A stretch of 64,000 bases of DNA from CAYNWT01 sp964485095 (GTDB taxonomy: Bacteria > Planctomycetota > Planctomycetia > Planctomycetales > Planctomycetaceae): the NCBI GenBank assembly GCA_964485095.1, contig CAZAIB010000001.1, forward strand, positions 107,115 through 171,114, given 5' to 3'. Below are positions 27,718 through 35,844 of the stretch, piece after piece (positions within the stretch are counted from its first letter, which is position 1; each line of letters starts with the position of its first letter). The translations under genes were made by a program, and so were the position numbers. Under the pieces are notes generated by a model. It ran no database searches, was not told the DNA's origin, and saw only the letters and a list, made by a program, of their open reading frames with translations.

Positions 27718-30700
27718 TCAAAGAACAGCCTTCTCAAACTCACGCGCCGTCATGCTGAAGATCTCTGAGTTGTTCGTTTTCTCGTTCTTCACAACATGCA
27801 TGTAGCAACCGACGTACGGTTCGGTCACGCGGGCTTTGGAATCCAGAGGGGCGACAATCAAAACCTGCAGGCCGAATTTACGGAAGAGTTCAAGCGCGTA
27901 TTCGGAGTAGCGGTCGTCTACTTTGGAGAACATCTCGTCCACAACCACGAAGTGGAATCGCTCGCTGTGGTCCGCGTCAGGATCGATGTCATATTGGTAT
28001 GCGATTGCCGCCACCAGAATCGTGAACGCCAGCTTGGCTTTCTCACCGCCCGATTGGCCCGCGCTGTCTGTGTAGCAACTGCGTTCCTGTTCTGTCGCTT
28101 CGTCGATTTCCAGAGCGGCGAAGTTGAACCAGCGGCGGACGTCGGTCACTTTTTTACGCCAACGATCTTCATCGCGCAACCGCGTGATCAGTTGTTCGAT
28201 TTGCTGATAGCGTTTCTCTTCGCCGTTCTTTCCCTCGAAATCTCCGGACAGGCAATCGGTCAGAGCGGTTCGGAAATCGGCGATCTCACGATCGCGGGAT
28301 GGGCGAGGTTCCAATCGCATGAACGTGCCGGTGCGGTATTCCAATTGCCGCAGAGATTTGTTGAGCGTTTCGATTTTTGAGCGGATCTCGGTCGCCTCGG
28401 ATTGCAACGAGCCGTTAAGAAACCCGATTTCCTGAGTGACTTTTTCGTTCAGCCTTTCTTTGAATCGCTGTTCGTGCCGCGGCAGGTCTTCGGCCTGGAT
28501 ACGGTTTAGCAAACCGCAGAATCCTTCGGTGTATTCCGGAGCCGCGTCCAGGTCGGCGCGTTCGTCGGGGAACTCGCGGAGGAACCGGTTCATTGCCTTC
28601 ATCAGCTTACCCAGTACCGGTTCAGCCTTCCGCGTTTGGTCGCGAAGCTGGCGGCGACGTGTGTCCAGGAAGGACGACTCTCGCAGCAGCACCGTATCAA
28701 CCGTCAGCGGTTCGTCGGCAAAGCAATCGTCGATGGCGGCGAAGTGGTGCGTGTAATCGGTCGCGTGTTCTGCCAGCCGGGTTTTTGCGTTCTGAACCAA
28801 ACGTTCGCCGTCTTCAATTTCTGACTGCAGCAACTTGGCGCTGCCTACCGCTTCGTCGCGTGACGCCATCAACGCATTGACTTTCGATTGAGCCTCGCCC
28901 AGTCGCTGTTCGAGAACGCGAACGGATTCGTCGCCGCTCTTGATACTTAGTTCTTCCAGTCGCAAGGCTGCGATGGCCTGTTCGTTTTGCGTGAAATCGA
29001 TCGCGGCAAAGTCCTCGAATTGATCAAGTTCCGCAATCGCGGCCAGCCGCGATCGCAGACCAAACAAGCGGGCATCCGCGTCGGCGATTTCCTTATCCAG
29101 CTTTGCGATGGCGTCGCGGTATTTACCGATTTCGACCGCAAGGTGTTTTTGTTTCTCGCCGTTGTTCCAGCCCAATACAAACGAACGCACATTCGACGCG
29201 CGATCGCGGTCGTCTTTTTCGTGCCGCCCGCCGCGATATTTTATGTGGCGCTTGGACGTCATCGCCGGGCCGGGTGACTTGCGGAACGCGTCGATTGTCT
29301 CACAGCAATCGAAGTTGAACCGGTTCTCCAGTTCGGCTCGCAGCCATGGCAGCAACGGATGGTCTGCACGGAACACAAGTTTGTTCAGCAGAGACGTGGG
29401 GCCGATTTTAGTTTGTCCCTGCCGCGGAGTTCCCACCTTCAGGTACACTAAGCGCTGGCCCCGACCACGCGCGTCGGTCATGCGAGTCTTGTTGATGTAT
29501 TCGCTGACCGCTTTGTAGTGCTGTTCCGGAACCAACAGATTGAGCGCGAGACCGTAGAGCGCTTTCTCGATGGACGGTTTCCATTCAACCTGATCGTCAG
29601 AGACGGCCATGAGTTCAGCCGCGAATGGAAGATCCTGTTCGGTGAGGTTCAGGTCCCGGCACAGCTGCGTTCGCATTTGCACCATTGCCGGGGCGAGGTT
29701 GCTCTTGCGTTTGTTGAGTGTCTTCAGTTCGGTTTCGAACATGGACATCGATCGCTGCACTTCACCGCGCTTGATCGTGCGTTCGTCGCGCTCGCGTTCG
29801 GTCGCGGCTACTTGTTGGTCGATTTCGAGTGACAGCGTTGGCAATGGCTTCTTCAGCCGCTTGATTGACCGGGCGGTCAATGCGTTCGGCACGGTGATTT
29901 CCGCGGTTTGCAGCAATTTTCTTAGGCGTGTGTCGGCTTGCTGGCGTGACGCGGCCGTTGCTTGTTCGGCTCGAATTAAAAGCGGGATCTGGCGGAGGCG
30001 TTCGCCTGAGGCGGATTCGATTTCGTTCATCAACTGCCGACAATCGTTTTGCGCGTCGGCGATTTGGTTCGCGAGATCCTGCTGTCGTTTGTTGGTTTCG
30101 GCAAGCTGGTCGCGTTTGTTGGAACACGCGGGGACGAACAGATCGATTGTCTTGTGGCGGAAGAACGCGTCGGCCGCGTCCAGTAGTTCCTCTGTCTGCT
30201 TAAGCCCGTCAGCAAGTTCTTTGTATTTGGTTCCGTGTTCGGAAATTGGCGTAAGTAGTTCGCTTTGGCGGCGGACTCGAGCCAGGCTGCCGTGAGCCTG
30301 ACTAAGTTGTGTGAAGTGGCTTAGCAGGCTGTCAACGCGTTCGGACCACGGCCGCGATTCCAGCATGTGGTCGCGAATGAACGTGTCCAGGCTTTCGATG
30401 TCTTTGACAGCAACGGTCTGGTTGAACATGTCCATCGCTTTCGGACGAATGCCCGTCGCGCGACTGAACCAGCCCATGTATTCGGCGTAGCTGGCGGTCG
30501 CTTTGAACCCGCGCTGCTGCATTTGTTGTCGCAGCTTGTCCATGCGCGTCAGGCCCGCGCAGTCGGTCGCGATCGAACGTTCGTCAGGAGCGAAGCAGTA
30601 GACCTTCTCAGCCTTGCCATCCGCGTTCATGTACATGATCAGCGCGGTGGTGAACCACTTACCGGTGTCTTCGTTGTGGAAGCTTGCCAGCAGGCACGAA

Positions 30701-31053
30701 TAGTGACCGGTGCCTGGTCGCAGATACTGCACGTCGGATTGGTTGTCCGCATCGCGACTCCGCCGATCGTACGCGCCCTTGATGTAGCTGCGTTCGTCAC
30801 GTTCGCGCTTCTTCGCGCCGGCGGCGACGTTGTAGTTACGAACGCCCGGACGAACCAGCAGTGTGAGAATCGCATCGACCAGTGTGGACTTGCCGGAACC
30901 GTTGCGCCCGATCAGTAGCGACACATCGCCATTGGTTCGAACCGTGTAAACACTGCCGCGCGTGCTGTCGAACGTACCCCAGTTGTAGACTTCCAACTTG
31001 TGCAGTCGGAACCCGGGACGCTGAGATTTGAGATCAGGGAAAAGTTGGTTCAT
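27718..31053 (-). CDS. jetC: JetC-like SMC ATPase of a Wadjet-type complex
   Basis: A 1111-residue SMC-family ATPase. Walker A GRNGSGKST is at residues 49-57, a long coiled-coil region runs from about 280 to 920, the ABC signature SGGEK starts at about residue 1001 and Walker B FVVVDEMFSK at about 1035. The N-terminal block FRLHKLEVYNWGTFDS is characteristic of JetC/MukB-like heads. In Wadjet systems JetABC loads on DNA, extrudes loops and senses small circular plasmids, which JetD then cleaves. Here jetA and jetB are upstream, but a transposase unit separates jetB from jetC and no jetD follows. The start ATG at 31051-31053 is preferred to an upstream in-frame start at 31104 because the conserved N-terminus begins here. 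Confidence 0.9.
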   Translation of the reverse strand: MNQLFPDLKSQRPGFRLHKLEVYNWGTFDSTRGSVYTVRTNGDVSLLIGRNGSGKSTLVDAILTLLVRPGVRNYNVAAGAKKRERDERSYIKGAYDRRSRDADNQSDVQYLRPGTGHYSCLLASFHNEDTGKWFTTALIMYMNADGKAEKVYCFAPDERSIATDCAGLTRMDKLRQQMQQRGFKATASYAEYMGWFSRATGIRPKAMDMFNQTVAVKDIESLDTFIRDHMLESRPWSERVDSLLSHFTQLSQAHGSLARVRRQSELLTPISEHGTKYKELADGLKQTEELLDAADAFFRHKTIDLFVPACSNKRDQLAETNKRQQDLANQIADAQNDCRQLMNEIESASGERLRQIPLLIRAEQATAASRQQADTRLRKLLQTAEITVPNALTARSIKRLKKPLPTLSLEIDQQVAATERERDERTIKRGEVQRSMSMFETELKTLNKRKSNLAPAMVQMRTQLCRDLNLTEQDLPFAAELMAVSDDQVEWKPSIEKALYGLALNLLVPEQHYKAVSEYINKTRMTDARGRGQRLVYLKVGTPRQGQTKIGPTSLLNKLVFRADHPLLPWLRAELENRFNFDCCETIDAFRKSPGPAMTSKRHIKYRGGRHEKDDRDRASNVRSFVLGWNNGEKQKHLAVEIGKYRDAIAKLDKEIADADARLFGLRSRLAAIAELDQFEDFAAIDFTQNEQAIAALRLEELSIKSGDESVRVLEQRLGEAQSKVNALMASRDEAVGSAKLLQSEIEDGERLVQNAKTRLAEHATDYTHHFAAIDDCFADEPLTVDTVLLRESSFLDTRRRQLRDQTRKAEPVLGKLMKAMNRFLREFPDERADLDAAPEYTEGFCGLLNRIQAEDLPRHEQRFKERLNEKVTQEIGFLNGSLQSEATEIRSKIETLNKSLRQLEYRTGTFMRLEPRPSRDREIADFRTALTDCLSGDFEGKNGEEKRYQQIEQLITRLRDEDRWRKKVTDVRRWFNFAALEIDEATEQERSCYTDSAGQSGGEKAKLAFTILVAAIAYQYDIDPDADHSERFHFVVVDEMFSKVDDRYSEYALELFRKFGLQVLIVAPLDSKARVTEPYVGCYMHVVKNEKTNNSEIFSMTAREFEKAVL

Positions 31054-31080
31054 GGTTTCGAAGTGACTTAGGGCAGAGCA

Positions 31081-31715
31081 ATCAGGCCCGGAGGGCCGAA
31101 ACAATCACTGCCGGGGCTGTAAAGCCCCGGTACCGGTTAGTTGCGTACGCGCAGGCCCGGAGGGCCGACACAGAATTAGTCCCACACATACTTTGGGTCG
31201 TACTCCACCTCGTGTTTATCAAGCAGTTGGACATACTCACTCTCAAAGGGTTCTGACTTGTGATGTTCCATTTGCCTGTCGATGTAGTCGAAGACCCGCT
31301 GCTTCTGTGATGAACTCACCGTGAACGCGCCGTAGCCATCCTGCCAGCCAAACTTGAGTAGTGTGCCGCTGGTGTCATTGATGTGCTTACTGGTACTGGC
31401 TTTTAGCCTGCCGACGAAGTCCGCCACTGCGAGTGTCGCCGGAATGCGAACCAGTAAGTGAGCGTGGTCGTAGAACCCGTTGATGTTGAGAGCGGCGGCC
31501 TTCAGGTTTTTGCAGATGCCTGCCATGTATGCGAAGGTTTCTTCGCGCATCCCATCCTGCAAAAGGGGTTTGCGGTCCTTGGTGCTGAAGACAATGTGGT
31601 AGAGCAATTGGTGGTGAGTGCTCATTGTGTCGGCCTTTCAGGCCTGCTGGTTTTGGGGGTTATGATCCGGGGCCTGACGGCCCCGGCAATGATTGTTTTG
31701 GGCCTTCGGCCCATA
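31081..31715. mobile_element. REP-flanked Y1 transposase unit (RAYT/REPtron-like)
   Basis: The transposase gene (31176-31625) is framed by two mirror-image clusters of hairpins. Left: GGCCCGGAGGGCC (31085-31097), CCGGGGCTGTAAAGCCCCGG (31111-31130) and GGCCCGGAGGGCC (31154-31166). Right: GGCCTTTCAGGCC (31632-31644), CCGGGGCCTGACGGCCCCGG (31667-31686) and GGGCCTTCGGCCC (31700-31712). Each side is short, long, short. This arrangement is typical of REP-associated tyrosine transposases. Confidence 0.8.
31176..31625 (-). CDS. Y1 (IS200/RAYT-like) transposase
   Basis: A 149-residue single-strand transposase. The HUH motif is His54-Ala-His56 (in YDHAHLLVRI), and the catalytic tyrosine is Tyr114 in VFDYIDRQMEHH. 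The length fits TnpA of IS200/IS605 and the RAYT family. The long GC-rich palindromes at both ends favour RAYT. It inserts into the intergenic space between jetB and jetC on the same strand, so it may be transcribed from the jet promoter or disturb jetC expression. Both catalytic motifs look intact. Confidence 0.93.
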   Translation of the reverse strand: MSTHHQLLYHIVFSTKDRKPLLQDGMREETFAYMAGICKNLKAAALNINGFYDHAHLLVRIPATLAVADFVGRLKASTSKHINDTSGTLLKFGWQDGYGAFTVSSSQKQRVFDYIDRQMEHHKSEPFESEYVQLLDKHEVEYDPKYVWD

Positions 31716-31760
31716 CGGGGACGGTGGTTCTTGGCTTGGCAATTCATGACTTCTGCCGGT

Positions 31761-32363
31761 TCATGACTTCTTTAGTCGCTTCCTGGCGGCTGCTTTGAGG
31801 TGTTGTTTGAGGTTTTCGAGTTCTCGTGCGGGGAGTCGGGCTTTTAAGATGCGGCGGATTTCCCAGGCCGGGGGTTCGTCGCTGAATTTGCTTACGAAGC
31901 GCAGGTCTTCCAGTTTTCGCAGGGCCGAGGTGAGGTCTTTGCGGAGCCGGACTTCGTCGTGAGTTGGCGGGAAGAAGGTCTTCCAGAGTTCAAACAGCTT
32001 TGCGGTTTCGACAACGCAGCGATCGTTGTCGATGTCTTCATCTTCGAACTGACGGAGTTCTTCGCGAAGCAAAACGCACAACAGCGTGGTGTCGTAGCCG
32101 AGTCTTGAACGTCGGAACAATCGTGGCAGTTGGTCGTAGCCGTCCGGTGTTTCGTCTTCGTTCATTTGCCGGACGTACGCGAGGCCTTCCGGTTCGTCGA
32201 CAACCAAAATCAGGCCCAACCGCGCGGACCATTCTTCGACGGCCGACTGAGACGCCAGCAGCGCGTCCCAGGCTTTGTCGTCGGAATACACCGGGCCCTG
32301 CAGCAGGCGGACCGCCGCGGTGCTCCAGGCTTCGAAAGTGGGCAGTGTTGTTTCGGTGCTCAT
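31761..32363 (-). CDS. jetB: JetB-like (DUF4194) Wadjet subunit
   Basis: A 200-residue protein of the DUF4194/JetB family, the small kite-type subunit (MukE-like) of the Wadjet SMC complex. Recognisable features are the winged-helix-rich region (LPRLFRRSRLGYDTTLLCVLLREELRQF) and the C-terminal SALRKLEDLRFV block (patterns only). Its start codon overlaps the jetA stop by 4 nt (ATGA), so translation is coupled. The next gene in the transcript direction is the inserted transposase. Confidence 0.88.
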   Translation of the reverse strand: MSTETTLPTFEAWSTAAVRLLQGPVYSDDKAWDALLASQSAVEEWSARLGLILVVDEPEGLAYVRQMNEDETPDGYDQLPRLFRRSRLGYDTTLLCVLLREELRQFEDEDIDNDRCVVETAKLFELWKTFFPPTHDEVRLRKDLTSALRKLEDLRFVSKFSDEPPAWEIRRILKARLPARELENLKQHLKAAARKRLKKS

Positions 32364-33817
32364 GGGGCGGCAAAACGAATTAGAGGAACGGTAACGGCAA
32401 TGCTGGCGCGGGTTTCGTCTTTCGCGGGCAGCACAACTTCTTCGGTCGCGGCGACGCTAATCATGTGACCGTCGTCGTGCGCGATTTGGACGTAGCCCAG
32501 CACTTCAACAATGCCGGACTGCGGCGGGTGTTCGTAGAGAACTCGACCAAGCGTCGGCATTTCGGCTTTCGACATCACATCAGCAACGTTGTCGCGCATC
32601 TGGTTCCAGTCGAGTCGTTGCAGCTGCGTGAAATCACGAAACGCATCCGCGCGAGCGGCTTCGTCGGAGACGTACTCTGTCAGGTCAACGCTTTCGAACT
32701 CGGGCGGTTCGACCCAGAAGTTTCTGGCCAACGGAGATGACAGGGGGATCTTTGTTTCGACTTCGAGGCCGATGTCGGTTGGCGGATCATCAGACATAGC
32801 GGCTGCCAGCCCACGAATTTCGCCAAGCAGGTTCGCCACGCGCTGGCGTTCTTTGTGAGCTCCGGTGTCCAGCAAACGGCGGAGTGTCGTGGACAACCGC
32901 CGGTTGGTGTTCATGACTTTCTCTGCTTCGGCCAGCAGAGTTGGGATCATGCGATCGACGGTGGTCAGGCCGTCGTTGAGCGGAGTGAGTTCTTCGATGT
33001 GGCTTAGCTGTTGGACAACCGCTTGCAGTTTGGCCTGCTGAGCCGGCGACAAAATGAAGCGCACGAACTCGTAGAAGCTCACGCCCTGGTCTTCGTCTTT
33101 GAGCAGCTCTTCTGAATCCAGAGCGAACGACAGGATGCCACCGCGGGCTCCATCGGTTTCGTGTTGGCGCTGCTGAACCTGACGCGTGATGGATTTGAAC
33201 CGTTCTTCAACGGCGCGGAAGTCGCCCTGGAGTTGTCGTAGCATGCTGACGGCGGTTCCGAAGCGTTCGCGAATCTGAGCCGGTCGATATCGCGTCACAG
33301 TGCCGGCGTTTTCGATGGCGGCGATTTCGTCTTCGATCCGTTGCTTCTCAGACCGCAAATGACGCAGGCGTTCTTTCGGATCTTCGGAGGCTCCCACCAC
33401 CAGATCGGCCAGGGTCTCGATGACAATCTTCAGCCGCGATTCGGTTCCAACGAAGTCCAGATCTTCACGGAGAACGCGGTCCAGGAAGGCGATCACGTCT
33501 TCTGTGTGCGATGTAAGTTCATAGACCGGTTCGGTTTGAGACGAATCCAGGAACCGGTGCAGCCAGCGGGCTTCGTCAGAACACCAGGCACTCAGATAAA
33601 TTTCGGCCGGTTCCCGCAGAACCTCGGGCCACTGCCGATGGATGTCTTCGCGGTATTCCTTGAGGGCCGCGAGCAGGTCGGAATAGACAACGGTCAGACG
33701 GCCGCCGCGTTTGAATTGCTGGGTCAGAAAATCCAAAACGAACGGAGCGTTGGGAGAACGCAGCAGGCGGAGAGCCGGCGAGGTTTCGAAGTAGACCTGA
33801 AGTTTGTTGAGATGCAT
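32360..33817 (-). CDS. jetA: JetA-like (DUF3375) Wadjet subunit
   Basis: A 485-residue DUF3375 protein, the kleisin-like JetA subunit that bridges the SMC heads. The N-terminal FETSPALRLLRSPNAPFVLDFL, the central coiled coil (residues 165-250) and FYEFVRFILSPAQQ are characteristic of the family (patterns only). The ATG at 33815-33817 is chosen because the conserved domain begins there; an upstream in-frame start would add 20 residues. First gene of the jetABC operon, with a 393-bp gap to the thioesterase gene upstream. Confidence 0.88.
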   Translation of the reverse strand: MHLNKLQVYFETSPALRLLRSPNAPFVLDFLTQQFKRGGRLTVVYSDLLAALKEYREDIHRQWPEVLREPAEIYLSAWCSDEARWLHRFLDSSQTEPVYELTSHTEDVIAFLDRVLREDLDFVGTESRLKIVIETLADLVVGASEDPKERLRHLRSEKQRIEDEIAAIENAGTVTRYRPAQIRERFGTAVSMLRQLQGDFRAVEERFKSITRQVQQRQHETDGARGGILSFALDSEELLKDEDQGVSFYEFVRFILSPAQQAKLQAVVQQLSHIEELTPLNDGLTTVDRMIPTLLAEAEKVMNTNRRLSTTLRRLLDTGAHKERQRVANLLGEIRGLAAAMSDDPPTDIGLEVETKIPLSSPLARNFWVEPPEFESVDLTEYVSDEAARADAFRDFTQLQRLDWNQMRDNVADVMSKAEMPTLGRVLYEHPPQSGIVEVLGYVQIAHDDGHMISVAATEEVVLPAKDETRASIAVTVPLIRFAAP

Positions 33818-34210
33818 GACTTGCGAGGTGGGTCTGAAAAATCGCGACCAATCTTCTGGTCTGCGCGGTGAGCCCACGGTCCGTCATGCGAGGCGGCTCA
33901 AGGCATCAAGGGTCGGGCATGGACGAACGTCTTGCAAGATGAGTGTTCGCAAATGCGGTCACAGGCCCGGAATCCGTACGGATCAGGCAAGAACGGTAAT
34001 CCACAGAACCCACCAAAGGCCGCTTTTCGAGCGGATTCTCCGTCCGCCTGTGTCGGGCTACTGATGGACTGCTCGGTAACGGGGATCCAGGTAGACGTTG
34101 ATCGTGTGCGTCTTTGGAGTTGGGGAGTCGCTGGTGCTTTGGGGCTCGGAGGCCCCAAGTACAAAAATGCCGGTTGTTTACAGGCAGATCACCATTAGTG
34201 ACAGGGCGTT
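33818..34210. other. Upstream region of the jetABC operon with a palindrome
   Basis: A 393-bp gap with no convincing gene. At 34139-34158 lies an inverted repeat (TTGGGGC, then 6 nt, then GCCCCAA) whose centre CTCGGAGG resembles the short hairpins beside the Y1 transposase. The promoter for jetA must lie here, but no clear -35/-10 was identified. Confidence 0.5.
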
Positions 34211-34600
34211 CTATCCGGAACTTTCCAACAGCTCATCCGGCAGCGCGCTGATGTTACCGTTGCCGTCGACGCAGGCCAGTGTGCTGGTTCCGGTGGTTAA
34301 CACTTCGCCGTCGCGCATTAGTTGGTATTCGTGTTCGATGCGGGCTGGAGTGATGCGGCTGATTGTGGTTCGTAACGTGAGCAGGTCGTCGTAGCGAGCC
34401 GGCTTCTTGTAGCGAACTTCGATTTTGACGACGACCAGAAACAGGCCGCGTTCCTCGACCGCTCTGTAGCTACCTCCACCGGCGCGGAAGAGTTCTGTTC
34501 TTCCGATTTCGAAATACGTGAGGTAGTTCGAATGATGAAGGTAGCCCATTGCGTCCGTTTCAGCGTAGCGGACGCGAATTTCTGTTTCGTGTGATGTCAT
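34211..34600 (-). CDS. Acyl-CoA thioesterase, YbgC/4HBT hotdog family
   Basis: A 129-residue hotdog-fold thioesterase. The signature ETDAMGYLHHSNYLTYFEIGR near residues 15-35 contains the catalytic Asp and the conserved HHSNY loop of the 4HBT/YbgC type (pattern only). Such enzymes hydrolyse acyl-CoA thioesters; some help Tol-Pal-linked envelope processes, but no tol gene is adjacent. Its start overlaps the stop of the upstream 88-residue gene by 4 nt (ATGA), so the two are translationally coupled. Confidence 0.93.
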   Translation of the reverse strand: MTSHETEIRVRYAETDAMGYLHHSNYLTYFEIGRTELFRAGGGSYRAVEERGLFLVVVKIEVRYKKPARYDDLLTLRTTISRITPARIEHEYQLMRDGEVLTTGTSTLACVDGNGNISALPDELLESSG

Positions 34601-34863
34601 TTGGATGGAATAAAGAAGCCGAATTTTTCGAACGTCTCAATCGCAATCGGATCGCAAACCTTAATCATGGCGACGTTGTTAAGTTCAATCATCACGCGAC
34701 GCGCGTTTTGTGAGTCGGGGCGTTCGCGCTCGAGAAGCAGGATGGTTCCCAAAAGCCTGAAGCTGCAAAATTCAATCGTTTCGTTGAACGTGGTTGTGAC
34801 CAGTCCCTTACGAGGAATCTCAGCTGGCCAGCTGCGGAGAACTTCGATCCATGGTTGTTCCAT
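34597..34863 (-). CDS. Conserved hypothetical protein, 88 residues
   Basis: A short protein (MEQPWIEVLRSWPAEIP...) without recognised domains or membrane segments; it has a mixed beta pattern (CSFRLLGTILLLERE) and ends EKFGFFIPSK. The ATG at 34861-34863 is selected because upstream codons look non-coding. It overlaps the thioesterase start by 4 nt, so it is probably translated with it. Function unknown. Confidence 0.6.
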   Translation of the reverse strand: MEQPWIEVLRSWPAEIPRKGLVTTTFNETIEFCSFRLLGTILLLERERPDSQNARRVMIELNNVAMIKVCDPIAIETFEKFGFFIPSK

Positions 34864-34980
34864 TGGTGCATCCTGCTTCTGTGTTTCGTATGAGTTGCGT
34901 GGCCGAACCGTACCGGGCTGCGGATTGTGGTCAAGGCCAAGCAGGCAATGCACGGCGTGCGCCGACCTGCGAGACCAGTG

Positions 34981-35556
34981 TTAGCGCGGGCTGGTCTGCC
35001 CGGCTGGGTTCGCTTTTTCGACAGGCTTGGGTTTTCCGGGCAGTGACAACCAGTACAGCAGCCCCATGAGCAACGCGAAGCCCGCCACGGCCGCGGTGAG
35101 AACCGGCCAGGGCTTCGAACGGTTCCGCTTTCGCCGTCTTGATCGATTCACTGGTGACGACGAACCGCGATCCTGCGTCTTGACTACTGGCAGATCGTCG
35201 TCAAATTCGTCATCGATCTCATCAAGATCAGCCGGCCGCGACGAACGTCGGGAAGCCGTGGGCGCGGGAGCAGACTCGGGCGCGGGTGGCGCTGCCGCTG
35301 CAGGTTTCGGTTTCGCGGCGGGTTTTTGTTTCGGGGCCGGTTTTGGTTCCAGGCTGGGCGGAGCCTGCGGGGCTGCCGGGGGTAGCAAACCCTGAATCTG
35401 TTCCGCTCGAAACCAATCACCCGCGGCGCCTTTGCGCACCTTTGTCTGGGGAAGAACCAAGCCCTTTTTCGAGGCGGCTCGCATTTGGTCGGCGGTGAAG
35501 GGGCCGCGGATTTCATCACTGATAATCACGAACCAGTCCGGGTCAGCCACTCTCAC
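34981..35556 (-). CDS. GYF_2-domain (DUF4339) membrane protein
   Basis: A 191-residue protein. Residues 6-56 form a GYF_2 domain (WFVIISDEIRGPFTADQM, then DWFRAEQI), a module found in many planctomycete and other bacterial membrane proteins. A Pro/Ala/Lys-rich linker (residues 60-120) and a charged Arg/Lys segment lead to one C-terminal membrane helix (about residues 148-168, VLTAAVAGFALLMGLLYWL). It is probably a tail-anchored protein with the GYF_2 domain in the cytoplasm. The start is GTG at 35554-35556, with another GTG two codons downstream. Confidence 0.75.
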   Translation of the reverse strand: MRVADPDWFVIISDEIRGPFTADQMRAASKKGLVLPQTKVRKGAAGDWFRAEQIQGLLPPAAPQAPPSLEPKPAPKQKPAAKPKPAAAAPPAPESAPAPTASRRSSRPADLDEIDDEFDDDLPVVKTQDRGSSSPVNRSRRRKRNRSKPWPVLTAAVAGFALLMGLLYWLSLPGKPKPVEKANPAGQTSPR

Positions 35557-35844
35557 TTACCTCACAGTCGTTAGAACCATTACACCGATACGCGCGGCTA
35601 TTCTGAGTATCGTCACGCGGCGATGGATTTGCCAGCGATGATTCCGGCTATGCCTGGACACACCTGCACACCTTGCTCCGGATGTCGTAGAATAGCTTGT
35701 TCGAACACCAGGCTACTCCCCTGTCAGACCAGCCTTAAAGCTCGGGGTCACCTGGGCGATTGGCCGCTCCGTTGTCGCTAACAAACAGTGGTTCGAACCC
35801 GAATTCTGAATACTGACGCAACACTACTTTCATGTAAACGAACA

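Noticed and set aside
28436..30918. Several long antisense frames inside jetC
   Set aside because: They are shadow frames of the GC-rich coding strand; codon pattern and motifs support only jetC.
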